Shown here: positions 5,232 to 11,980 of the stretch, piece by piece
Numbering within the stretch: position 1 is the stretch's first letter
How the letters are laid out: each line of letters begins with the position of its first letter
Assembly: GCA_964370005.1 (NCBI GenBank)
Contig: CAYJGR010000028.1
Coordinates: 1-25,592, forward strand
DNA length: 25,592 nucleotides
Direction: 5' to 3'
From: Heteroruminococcus sp964370005
GTDB taxonomy: Bacteria > Bacillota > Clostridia > Oscillospirales > Ruminococcaceae
The notes under the pieces: model-generated
Told to the model about the DNA's origin: nothing
The model's input: the letters and a program-made list of their open reading frames with translations, nothing else
Databases searched by the model: none
Program-made: the position numbers and the translations under genes

Positions 5232-5822
5232 TTAGTCGTAGCAGCAGCCGCTCGAGATGGGGCTGGCACCACAGATTTGGTCAGGATCCACGCGCAGCAC
5301 GGCCGGCACGTAGTTTTGCGCCTTGACCCAAAGCACGACCTTCTCGTCTTCGCACTTGCGCAGCTGCGCCTCGGCATCGACACGGGTGTTTGTGTAGTCC
5401 TTGGCCTCGTTGAGGTTGCGGAAGCTTTCCTCGCGGTTTCTGGTCACGTCGTTTTTGAGGCATTCCACCTGCGCGGTGAGCACGCCAAGCGCGTTGCCGG
5501 TCTGGATGAGGCCGTCAGCGATCGAGGCGTTCACGGCCTTAATCTGGTCGTCGCTGCGGATGGTCTGTGCGTAAAGCGCCTCAAGGCTCTTGTTGGTCTG
5601 CTCCGTTGCGTACTTCTCGGACTGGGCGATTGCCAGCGCGGTGGATAGGTTGTTTTCCTTCTCGGTCACGTAGCAGTTGTGGCGATTCCCACCAAAGAGG
5701 CCACCGAAAAGCCCGCCGCCGCAATTGTCGCCGCCCAATGCGTTTGCCGCACCGATCGATGCAGCCACAGTGTTGTAGACGCCCTGGCCCTTGCCTGTAT
5801 ATTGTTTGCCTGTGTAAGTCAT
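5232..5822 (-). CDS. Gly-rich N-terminus / coiled-coil protein, unknown (possible virion fibre or decoration)
   Basis: The 196-residue protein has a low-complexity N-terminus (Tyr/Gly/Lys-rich residues 1-15, then a 'GGGLFGGLFGGN' repeat at about 36-47), a long helical, probably coiled-coil middle (about 55-165, with Asn/Glu/Lys/Gln heptad-like spacing) and a short C-terminus with a CC pair. I recall similar Gly-Phe-Gly followed by coiled-coil layouts in unannotated gut Firmicutes phage proteins, but cannot assign a function. Start ATG 5822 follows AAAGGAG. A strong terminator lies just upstream (5854-5890), so it may have its own promoter or depend on readthrough or antitermination. It heads a four-gene unrecognised block reaching attP. 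Confidence 0.78.
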   Translation of the reverse strand: MTYTGKQYTGKGQGVYNTVAASIGAANALGGDNCGGGLFGGLFGGNRHNCYVTEKENNLSTALAIAQSEKYATEQTNKSLEALYAQTIRSDDQIKAVNASIADGLIQTGNALGVLTAQVECLKNDVTRNREESFRNLNEAKDYTNTRVDAEAQLRKCEDEKVVLWVKAQNYVPAVLRVDPDQICGASPISSGCCYD

Positions 5823-5853
5823 GATATTGCTCCTTTCAAATTTGAATTGGAGA

Positions 5854-5890
5854 CAAAAAAATCCCCTGCCCCAATCATAAGGGGCAAGGG
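5854..5890 (-). terminator. Intrinsic terminator at the end of the main late operon
   Basis: On the minus strand a 10-bp G+C-rich stem with one mismatch (5881-5890 with 5863-5872, 8-base loop) is followed by a run of seven T's (5855-5861). It sits 29 bp after the stop of the membrane/HTH gene and 32 bp before the next start, so it separates the late operon from the four downstream genes. Confidence 0.85.
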
Positions 5891-5919
5891 TGCAATTGGT
5901 AAGCGGACAAAGCTGCGCA

Positions 5920-7134
5920 TTATGCGTCTTTGATGGCGCGATTAACCCGCGTGCGATATCTTCTCACAGTGTCGATGGGGAATCCCGACTTTTCGGCTTG
6001 TGCTTTAAGAGATAATCCGAGAACCTTGTAGTCATACGCAAAGGCAGCCATTTCAGGCGACAAGCCAAAGCGCGTGAAGTCATGCGCGAACCGTTCTTCC
6101 AGAATCTCAAGTCGCTCCGCCTTGATACCTGCTAGATGCAGTAGCCAAACAAAGGCCGCAGATAGCGCGATGGTCAAAAACAGAGATACCTCAAACGGCG
6201 GAGCGACCTTGGTCAAGACGTAAAACCCGGAGAACGTGACACAGCTGCAGACCCACAGTTTTCCGCTGTGCCACGATGCGCCAAGAATTGGACGGCCGGC
6301 CCAGAACATGAGAAGCATGACAGGCAGCTCCACAGCCATGCTGTTGATGATGCCGATAGACAGCACCACCAACAGCTGGAACACCTCGTAGGCGCTCGCC
6401 AGCACCCTCACAGCGGCCTTTTGCCGCGCTGCTAAGGCTTTGTAGCCCGGAATAGCCGCGAAGCGGCGCTGACGAGACAAGCGAACGCTGACGGCTTGGG
6501 GATAAATAGCCAGCTTCCCACCGGGTCGTCCGGCCAAAAGTTTTGCTTTTTGCTCACAGAAAAACACCTCCTTGCAAAATAGTAAAAATAAAAACAAATC
6601 AATAGAATATATAGATAACAATGCCGTGGGCACACTGACGTAGCCAAATCCCAGATATTGTATCTTTATAAATCCACTGATTTGTTGATATATTGCGGCA
6701 ATGACAAGCAAAGCAACGTGCCGCCGAAGCACTGGGAATGGATCCATGTGCGCACCAAGACAAAATAGTATCAAATACACAGCCGGTATGCCGGTTGACA
6801 CGATAAAGCTCCCCGGCAAAACCCAGTCAAAGAAAACATGCAGAGGCATAAATGCAAGAAGCGCCGCAATGTGCCGTTTCCCATCCAAGCTGATGCAAAA
6901 CACAAAATACATATTGCCTAAAAACAAGGCCGTTCTTATTGAGTAATCCACAGCGCGTGGCGTGTCCAAATCGGACACAATCCGCAAATCCACTACGCCA
7001 AGCAGCGTCAACAAGAACGCAGCAAGTAGAACCGCCGCGCCGGCCATGCCGACAAAGCGCCAAAAGCGAGCATAGCGCTCGCTATGCTCTGCTTTTGTAG
7101 TTGGTTTATGATTTGGGTGAGTTTCGATGGCCAC
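5920..7134 (-). CDS. Polytopic membrane protein with C-terminal helix-turn-helix, unknown
   Basis: The 404-residue protein starts at GTG 7134 behind TAGGAGG. It has a hydrophobic N-terminal half with about six membrane segments (from residue 25 to about 195), a basic cytoplasmic loop (about 195-245), three or four further segments (about 245-345) and a soluble C-terminus (about 345-404). The C-terminus, 'LSLKAQAEKSGFPIDTVRRY' and following, looks like a sigma-region-4/LuxR-type helix-turn-helix. Phages of gut Firmicutes sometimes encode such membrane-HTH proteins after the lysis genes, but I know of no established function. It could be a membrane-tethered regulator or a lysis-timing factor. 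It is the last gene before the late terminator. Dispersed palindrome copy 2 lies in its 5' part, and an A+T-rich patch covers about 6560-6700. Confidence 0.8.
   Translation of the reverse strand: MAIETHPNHKPTTKAEHSERYARFWRFVGMAGAAVLLAAFLLTLLGVVDLRIVSDLDTPRAVDYSIRTALFLGNMYFVFCISLDGKRHIAALLAFMPLHVFFDWVLPGSFIVSTGIPAVYLILFCLGAHMDPFPVLRRHVALLVIAAIYQQISGFIKIQYLGFGYVSVPTALLSIYSIDLFLFLLFCKEVFFCEQKAKLLAGRPGGKLAIYPQAVSVRLSRQRRFAAIPGYKALAARQKAAVRVLASAYEVFQLLVVLSIGIINSMAVELPVMLLMFWAGRPILGASWHSGKLWVCSCVTFSGFYVLTKVAPPFEVSLFLTIALSAAFVWLLHLAGIKAERLEILEERFAHDFTRFGLSPEMAAFAYDYKVLGLSLKAQAEKSGFPIDTVRRYRTRVNRAIKDA
6962..6978. repeat. Dispersed palindrome copy 2 (GTGTCC-N5-GGACAC)
   Basis: GTGTCCAAATCGGACAC, inside the coding sequence of the membrane/HTH gene, about 160 bp from its start. 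Arms identical to the other five copies. Confidence 0.9.
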
Positions 7135-7145
7135 GTTTGCGCCTC

Positions 7146-7436
7146 CTAGATTTCCATATCAATTAAATTGTCGGTCAGCTCTCTCAGTATCGTCTTCATG
7201 AGCTCTGTGCTTTCGCCGGATATCTGATAGTTAAGCATGGCGATCAGCGCCTTGGTCTGCGCCTTCATGAGCCGCTCCAGTCGCAATCTCGCTTGATAGT
7301 CTTTTTTGTTGAGGTCTTCCAGCGTTTTCACCCGGCCAACAATTTTAATTGCAGGAGACGTCAGCTTATACAAGATGCCGCCCAACAGGCTTAGACCGGT
7401 AATTACACCAACGACGATTTGCAGCCAAACTGGCAT
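7146..7436 (-). CDS. Small single-span membrane protein, probable lysis accessory (holin-like)
   Basis: The 96-residue protein begins MPVWLQIVVGVITGLSLLGG. One N-terminal membrane span (about residues 4-25) is followed by a basic amphipathic helical region ('KDYQARLRLERLMKAQTKAL') and an acidic C-terminus. I chose ATG 7436 because AAGGAGGTG precedes it; an upstream frame extension overlaps the amidase and lacks a ribosome site. Its position directly after endolysin and holin suggests a second holin, an antiholin or an XhlA-like accessory factor, but the sequence does not show a defined family. Confidence 0.72.
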   Translation of the reverse strand: MPVWLQIVVGVITGLSLLGGILYKLTSPAIKIVGRVKTLEDLNKKDYQARLRLERLMKAQTKALIAMLNYQISGESTELMKTILRELTDNLIDMEI

Positions 7437-7447
7437 AGCACACCTCC

Positions 7448-8095
7448 TTACTTGACCGCCTCGGCCAGTCTGATCAATAGCTGGTCGCCCCAGCGGTAGC
7501 TCCACAGGTATTGGATTGTCTCCTCTGCTAGCCCCAGATTGTCACGCAGGACGCGTTTGGCCTCTTCCACGCTCACTGCTCCACCTCCCCTCAATGCCTC
7601 TCTTGCGGCCTCTACGGCCGCCTTAAAGGCCGTCCACTCCGAGGGCACCCGCACCCACGGCTCGGGGCAGCGCTTGCCTGTGACGTCGTAGTGGCGCAGG
7701 ATGTTGCTTGCGGGGATGTCGTAGGTCTCTGCGAGGACGGCCGTGATCTCGATTGCGCGAGAGACGGTCTCGGGCGTGATGACGTAGTGCCCTGAGCGAA
7801 TGTCGCTGCACATCTCGATGCCGATGCTGTTGGCATTGATGCAGCTATCGTGCAATCGAGGGCTGCCACCGCAGTGATAGGCGGTGTCCTTGTCGAGGAC
7901 AGACTGGGTCACGCTGTCCTCGTCGCAGAAATAGTGCGCCGAGGTTGCAATATCCACGCGGGCGAAATAGGCTGCGTTGTTTGCATCGGTGTCGCCGTCG
8001 TTGGCCGTGAAATGTAGTACGATGTACTCAAGCTGCAGTGTGCGACCGGGGCGATAGTTGCCCGGATGCGCCTGCACAAAGGGAATGGCGCTCAT
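7448..8095 (-). CDS. N-acetylmuramoyl-L-alanine amidase endolysin (Amidase_2)
   Basis: This enzyme cleaves the amide bond between MurNAc and L-Ala in peptidoglycan to lyse the host. The 215-residue protein has an Amidase_2/PGRP domain over about residues 18-160, with the zinc ligands in place: H28 ('IVLHFTA'), H135 ('ILRHYDVTGKRCPEPW') and C143. 'HYFCDEDSVTQSVLDKDTAYH' (54-74) and 'NSIGIEMCS' are standard family blocks. Residues 170-215 ('VSVEEAKRVLRDNLGLAEETIQYLWSY...') form a short helical C-terminal domain, probably for wall binding. Its ATG overlaps the holin stop (ATGA, 8092-8095). There is no signal peptide, consistent with holin-dependent export. Confidence 0.94.
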   Translation of the reverse strand: MSAIPFVQAHPGNYRPGRTLQLEYIVLHFTANDGDTDANNAAYFARVDIATSAHYFCDEDSVTQSVLDKDTAYHCGGSPRLHDSCINANSIGIEMCSDIRSGHYVITPETVSRAIEITAVLAETYDIPASNILRHYDVTGKRCPEPWVRVPSEWTAFKAAVEAAREALRGGGAVSVEEAKRVLRDNLGLAEETIQYLWSYRWGDQLLIRLAEAVK

Positions 8096-8310
8096 TTGCC
8101 ATCACCCAGCCCCTTCGTCGTGGGATCCACGAAGATGCCCAGCAAGGACAATCCCACGGACGCGAGCATGTAGGGATTTGTGATCAAACCGACAAAGGCC
8201 TCGCCCACCGCCGACCAGCTGGTGAGCATCTCCGGCGACACGCCCATGCCCGCAAGCACAGCACCGCCAATGCCTATCCAGAAATATGGATTTTTAATGC
8301 GGCTGCTCAT
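8092..8310 (-). CDS. Holin, phi-LC3 family
   Basis: The 72-residue protein begins MSSRIKNPYFWIGIGGAVLA and has two hydrophobic segments (about residues 8-24 and 42-60) separated by a short polar turn. The 'KNPYFW', 'ITNPYMLASVGLSLLGIFVDPTTKGLGD' layout is the hallmark of the phage_holin_1 / phi-LC3 family. It forms membrane lesions that release the endolysin. ATG 8310 has an AGGAGG at ideal spacing; a GTG at 8316 that overlaps the upstream stop is the alternative start. It is directly upstream of the amidase. Confidence 0.93.
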   Translation of the reverse strand: MSSRIKNPYFWIGIGGAVLAGMGVSPEMLTSWSAVGEAFVGLITNPYMLASVGLSLLGIFVDPTTKGLGDGK

Positions 8311-8312
8311 AC

Positions 8313-8576
8313 TCACTCCTCCTCGAGCTCAGACTCGTAGTAGTCCGGCTCGAAGTCGCCGTCGAAATACGCGGAGCGCTTATTGGCCGGGATCGTCTGC
8401 ACCAGCTGGCCGAACTCTTTGAGCTCTCCCATGTGGGTACTGTGGCCGGTTGCATTGTCGTAGATCATGCACACAAAAGAGATTTCCGTGTTCTTACCCT
8501 GCTCCTTGAGTGCGTCTGCCACTCTGCCAACCGTCACGCGGTTTTGGTGATATCGATTTTCTGCAACGTTTCTCAT
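8313..8576 (-). CDS. Unknown small protein between fibre and holin genes
   Basis: The 87-residue protein begins MRNVAENRYHQNRVTVGRVA and has an acidic tail ('DFEPDYYESELEEE'). It is soluble, with no membrane segment. Start ATG 8576 follows AGGAGGT; its stop sits two bases before the holin start. I do not recognise it. Its position in the fibre-to-lysis interval is where PBSX-type phages keep small fibre-associated proteins (XkdW/XkdX-like), which is the best guess from context. Confidence 0.8.
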   Translation of the reverse strand: MRNVAENRYHQNRVTVGRVADALKEQGKNTEISFVCMIYDNATGHSTHMGELKEFGQLVQTIPANKRSAYFDGDFEPDYYESELEEE

Positions 8577-8595
8577 TGTATTACCTCCTGTATGA

Positions 8596-8958
8596 TCATA
8601 CCGTCGGTGTGACGGGTATGTCTTCTACTGGTGTGTTGTTGCCGGTGTAGGCAGCAAATGCGGTGGTTGTCTCGTCGGGGAAGGCGTCTTCGATGGCTTG
8701 CTTTTGAAGCGAGTATACGTGCTCAAGCTCTGCGAGTTTTGCGACCGCGCTTGGTCTTTTATCGTGTGTGTATTTTGTAAGCTCGGTGGCGGCCATTTGG
8801 TCGCATGTCATCTCCGCATAAAATGGCGTTCCGTCCGAGTCGGATGTCCATGTTGAGTACGCATTTTCTCTTTTTTGGGCTTGTGTCAAAATTTCTGGTT
8901 CCCAAACTTCAATTTCGTCGACTTTTTCCATTTTTGTGTTATAAACAGGCACGTTCAT
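8596..8958 (-). CDS. Unknown fibre-associated protein (possible tail-fibre assembly/XkdW-like)
   Basis: The 120-residue protein begins MNVPVYNTKMEKVDEIEVWE. It has a central helical segment ('SAVAKLAELEHVYSLQKQAIEDAF') and a Thr/Pro-rich C-terminus ('NTPVEDIPVTPTV'). It is 3 bp downstream of the tail-fibre gene with its own GGAGG site, the usual place of a fibre chaperone or fibre-accessory gene. There is no diagnostic motif, so the role is inferred from position. Confidence 0.8.
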   Translation of the reverse strand: MNVPVYNTKMEKVDEIEVWEPEILTQAQKRENAYSTWTSDSDGTPFYAEMTCDQMAATELTKYTHDKRPSAVAKLAELEHVYSLQKQAIEDAFPDETTTAFAAYTGNNTPVEDIPVTPTV

Positions 8959-8961
8959 TTA

Positions 8962-9633
8962 TCACAGCCTCCTACCATATATTTTTAAACTTCCACCATC
9001 CAAACTTTGCAGCGCACTGCTGGCTAGATATAAGCGGTCTAAATTTGTAATGTATTGTGCACTAGCAACAGTCCATTGTATTGCTCCGTATGACCTATTA
9101 TTACTTGCACTAGCACCCGAATACGTAGCTAACATTGCATCGTCAATGACTACTAATTGCCCTATCGATACTTTATGAGAGTAACCACCCGGGCCAAAAC
9201 TCAAATTCGCTAAAATTGCGCCGCCTGAATTTCCGCTAGACCTTACAGTCAAAGACTGTGACGTACTGGTGCTCGCAGACGTAATAGTAGTTGCATCAAA
9301 AAACAGCAGCCCAAAGTTTGTAATCACTTCGTCTAAAACGACCACTGCACTGGTTAAAAACTGTGTGTAAGGAATATCAACCAACAACTCCCAGTTTCCC
9401 CATCCGTATTTCTCGATTATTTCTTGCGGGACAGAAGCTAGTGCTAATAGCGCACCATCAACATTTGTCGGTGGGGTATCTGGATCAATAGCCTCCCCAG
9501 CCTCCTGCGATATGCCCACGCCGGAGGCCATGCCCACCGCGTCGAGCTTTTCAAAATTCGCCCCGATCGGCGTGACGTCTGCATCATCGCCCAGCTCGGG
9601 TGCCTGCAGGCCTAATATCGGTGTGGTCTTCAT
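8962..9633 (-). CDS. Tail fibre / receptor-binding protein
   Basis: The 223-residue protein begins MKTTPILGLQAPELGDDADV, a typical baseplate-attachment N-terminus of Firmicutes fibre proteins ('PELGD.AD..PIG.NFEKLD'). It is followed by a Ser/Thr/Gly-rich beta-structured C-terminal region ('TTITSASTSTSQSLTVRSSG', 'NSGGAILANLSFGPGGYS') ending KIYGRRL. Start ATG 9633 overlaps the xkdU stop (ATGA) and follows GAGGAGGAG. The first 150 bp are G+C-rich like the baseplate genes, but the rest (about 8960-9480) is clearly A+T-rich, as expected of a host-specificity domain exchanged between phages. It is short for a fibre, so another fibre subunit may exist. Confidence 0.82.
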   Translation of the reverse strand: MKTTPILGLQAPELGDDADVTPIGANFEKLDAVGMASGVGISQEAGEAIDPDTPPTNVDGALLALASVPQEIIEKYGWGNWELLVDIPYTQFLTSAVVVLDEVITNFGLLFFDATTITSASTSTSQSLTVRSSGNSGGAILANLSFGPGGYSHKVSIGQLVVIDDAMLATYSGASASNNRSYGAIQWTVASAQYITNLDRLYLASSALQSLDGGSLKIYGRRL

Positions 9634-10165
9634 AGTGCTCCTCCTCTGATGTCCGCCCAGGTTGCGCTCTGCAGCTGCTGCCATGTGTAGGCGCGCAGCG
9701 CGTCCCATTTGCGGAAATAAAATACATAGTCATATAGCAAGTGCGCCGGCAGGATCTCCTCGAGCGCGGCCGTGAGATCCTCTATCAATGGCGGCACGCC
9801 CATTTGACCGGTGAAGTTGATTTCGATGCGCCACTCCCGCGGATGCTCGGCGACCTCGACCCCGCCCGGTGCGTAGCTTCGTGCCACAGCCTCGACCGCC
9901 TCCACCGTGGTTGTTCCGGAGCCGCGCAGCTTGGCGAGGATCCGCTTGCGCCGTCCGTCATCGTCAAGCGCAGGGTCTAGCGGGAGGGCGAGCTGCTGCT
10001 CCCAGAGGGGCAGAGACCAGCCGGCCGTGTCTATGTTTACCTGCAGCTTGAAATCCTCGCAGACGTCGCGCAGCNNNNNNNNNNGGTGCTGAACGCCTCC
10101 CACATGGCCACCAGCTCCGGGCAGCCCTGCCAAAATGGCGGGTACTTGCTCGAGATTGTGCTCAC
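9630..10165 (-). CDS. xkdU: Baseplate protein XkdU/YmfQ-like (DUF2313), interrupted by an assembly gap
   Basis: The downstream part encodes 'LRDVCEDFKLQVNIDTAGWS', 'WEQQLALPLD', 'RRKRILAKLRGSGTTTVEAV' and a C-terminal region ending 'TWQQLQSATWADIRGGAL', typical of the XkdU/YmfQ baseplate family. The 5' end is at GTG 10165 (GTGA overlap with the XkdT-like stop) and reads MSTISSKYPPFWQGCPELVA, the expected N-terminus of this family, up to the ten N's at 10075-10084. The two parts are in different frames as written; the gene is continuous only if the true gap length is 2 modulo 3. The break is therefore most likely an assembly artefact rather than a mutation. Confidence 0.82.
10075..10084. other. 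Assembly gap (10 N)
   Basis: Ten unknown bases. As written they put the two parts of the xkdU-like gene out of frame, so ten is probably a placeholder length. Confidence 0.95.
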
Positions 10166-11199
10166 GAGACCACCACCTCACCCAGCGTCGCCACCTGCGA
10201 CTGCGCCAGCGGAATGTTTTGCACCCCGGCGTTGATTGTGAGCTCCGAAAAATCCAGAACGCCCGGGATGGAGAGCAGAAGGAAAATAAATCGATTGTAG
10301 GCCACCTCGTCTGCGATGAATGCGATCGATGCGAGATAATCCGCAGCCAGAGAGGCAAAGGCGGCCTGCACGGCCGGCAGAGACGTCTCAGGCGTCACGG
10401 TGACACCGCTCGCTGCCACAGCTATGGACAGCGCCTCCGCGGCCTCCACCGTGACCTCCACGCCCACTGGGCGCTGCTCTGCAATGTTCTCGGCCACGGC
10501 CTGCACCTGCGCCTCGGTTGCAGGCTGCATCTCGCTGTCCAGCACCAGCACCTTGACGGTACCGCCGCCATCCCACACGGGAATCACCTTGGCGCGACCA
10601 ATGCCGACGACCTCGAGCGCCCACGCCTCATACTGATATGCATTGCCGGAGGTCTGCGGCCGTTGCCGATGGGCGTTAAACCGCTGCAGCAATGCCTCGT
10701 CGCTCTCCTCGTCCGTGCCACCAACCATGACAGAGGATCCCAAGACCGTCACCGCGCCGGTGTTTACCAAACGCTTGATAGCATTCTCGCCGACATTGTA
10801 GTCCGCGCCGACCGCCTGCGCTGTCACAGCCACAGTGGCCGCGCCGTCCGCGATTGTGCCGGCGGCATCTGTGACAAAGATTAGGCTGTCATCGGTCTGC
10901 AGGAGCGTCCCCGCGGCAATGGTTGCGCCGTTGTTGCCGACAAAGTCCACGGTGCCGGTTGCCTTTGTGCCGGGCTTGCGCTCGAGACCCACCGTGTTTG
11001 CCCAAGCATCGATATAAGGTCCGGAGGTTGCATCCGGGAAGATCACAGAGGTGTACCCACCCTGCACGAAATAGCACTTTGCTATCTCCGAGGCCACCGC
11101 GCGCGTGACCGTGTCGACAAAGCCGCCGGGCGTTGTGTCCAAATTGGACACCGCCATGTCTGCCATGATGCTTGCGCGGATGTCTTCAAATCCCGGCAT
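10162..11199 (-). CDS. xkdT: Baseplate J-like protein (XkdT)
   Basis: The 345-residue protein begins MPGFEDIRASIMADMAVSNL. It is a Baseplate_J/gp47-type wedge protein: an N-terminal 'DTTPGGFVDTVTRAVASEIA' segment, a central beta domain ('ATGTVDFVGNNGATIAAGTL', 'VTAQAVGADYNVGENAIKRL') and the hallmark 'GGTDEESDEALLQRFNAHRQ' followed by 'GNAYQYEAWALEVVGIGRAK'. It forms part of the contractile-tail baseplate. It overlaps xkdS by 14 bp upstream and xkdU by 4 bp downstream. Start ATG follows GGAGGTGGG. Dispersed palindrome copy 3 lies 48-64 bases inside the gene. Confidence 0.94.
   Translation of the reverse strand: MPGFEDIRASIMADMAVSNLDTTPGGFVDTVTRAVASEIAKCYFVQGGYTSVIFPDATSGPYIDAWANTVGLERKPGTKATGTVDFVGNNGATIAAGTLLQTDDSLIFVTDAAGTIADGAATVAVTAQAVGADYNVGENAIKRLVNTGAVTVLGSSVMVGGTDEESDEALLQRFNAHRQRPQTSGNAYQYEAWALEVVGIGRAKVIPVWDGGGTVKVLVLDSEMQPATEAQVQAVAENIAEQRPVGVEVTVEAAEALSIAVAASGVTVTPETSLPAVQAAFASLAADYLASIAFIADEVAYNRFIFLLLSIPGVLDFSELTINAGVQNIPLAQSQVATLGEVVVS
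11135..11151. repeat. Dispersed palindrome copy 3 (GTGTCC-N5-GGACAC)
   Basis: GTGTCCAAATTGGACAC, near the 5' end of the baseplate J-like gene. Except for the odd central base it is fully palindromic. Confidence 0.9.
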
Positions 11200-11614
11200 C
11201 GAGTCCCACCTCCCCGTAAATCGTTATAATTGTGCACGTCACGCGCACCTCGGTCGATGTGTCGCCGCGCTGCACCGATATTTCGGTGACATCGCTGATG
11301 TATGGATTTTGCAGCAGCGCCTCGCGCACCATGCGCGGCAGCTCCGCCTGCACCACCTCGTCGGCAAAGCCGCGCCCCATCAGCGTGGCCACCTCTGCGC
11401 CAAACGTGCCATCATAGATGCCATAGTGATATCGCTGGGTACCAAGCGCAGTGAGCGCCCAGAGGCGCACGGCCTCCTTGCCCTCGGAAATCACCGGCGC
11501 GCCGTTCAAAAATCGCGGCAGCCCATTTTCATCCACAGCGACGTCGCGCAGCATCGGCAAAGCCGCCGGTGCCGTCGTCGCCACCGCGCCCAGGGCGGGG
11601 AAAAAGTCCGTCAT
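11186..11614 (-). CDS. xkdS: Baseplate wedge protein XkdS-like (DUF2634)
   Basis: The 142-residue protein begins MTDFFPALGAVATTAPAALP. The pattern 'FLNGAPVISEGKEAVRLWAL', 'QRYHYGIYDGTFGAEVATLM' and 'VREALLQNPYISDVTEISVQ' matches the XkdS/gp25-like family that bridges sheath and baseplate wedge. I start it at ATG 11614 behind GGTGGTG; an upstream extension lies inside the xkdR-like gene. It is three bases downstream of the xkdR-like stop and overlaps xkdT by 14 bp. Confidence 0.9.
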   Translation of the reverse strand: MTDFFPALGAVATTAPAALPMLRDVAVDENGLPRFLNGAPVISEGKEAVRLWALTALGTQRYHYGIYDGTFGAEVATLMGRGFADEVVQAELPRMVREALLQNPYISDVTEISVQRGDTSTEVRVTCTIITIYGEVGLDAGI

Positions 11615-11616
11615 GA

Positions 11617-11970
11617 TTACACCACCTTGCAAATAACATAAACCACATCGCCACCGGCGATGCACATGACTGCGTCCCCGGCGCTTAGCAGCTGCGCCTC
11701 CACCTGCACGGTGGCCTGCAGCGTCGAGCCCACGAGAGATACCGCGCCCTCCGGGACATCCTCATGCCCTGTGATTTTTGCCGCCTCTGTCTGCGTCCAG
11801 CGCCCTGTGAGCGCATCGTTGACGCGCAGGGCTGCTTTGTCGAACACAATGCCAAACACTTCAACGCGCAGAGGCAAGACCGAGAGCACACGTCCTGTGC
11901 CGATCTGCAGGCCGTCCGCGGGGTCTTGGCCGCGCATCATGTTGGCCAGCTTGGTATATGAGTTGTCCAT
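11617..11970 (-). CDS. xkdR: Baseplate protein XkdR-like (DUF2577)
   Basis: The 117-residue protein begins MDNSYTKLANMMRGQDPADG. The motif 'LQIGTGRVLSVLPLRVEVFG' followed by a short beta-rich body and the C-terminal 'LSAGDAVMCIAGGDVVYVIC' (an OB-like barrel) is typical of DUF2577/XkdR, a small protein of the baseplate hub or spike complex. Start ATG follows GAGGGGGT. It lies between the xkdQ- and xkdS-like genes in canonical PBSX order. Confidence 0.9.
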   Translation of the reverse strand: MDNSYTKLANMMRGQDPADGLQIGTGRVLSVLPLRVEVFGIVFDKAALRVNDALTGRWTQTEAAKITGHEDVPEGAVSLVGSTLQATVQVEAQLLSAGDAVMCIAGGDVVYVICKVV

Positions 11971-11980
11971 GCGTACCCCC

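Noticed and set aside
7884..7901. GTGTCC-N7-GGACA, a possible seventh copy of the dispersed palindrome
   Set aside because: The spacer is 7 rather than 5 and the second arm lacks its last base; the six accepted copies are invariant in both respects.
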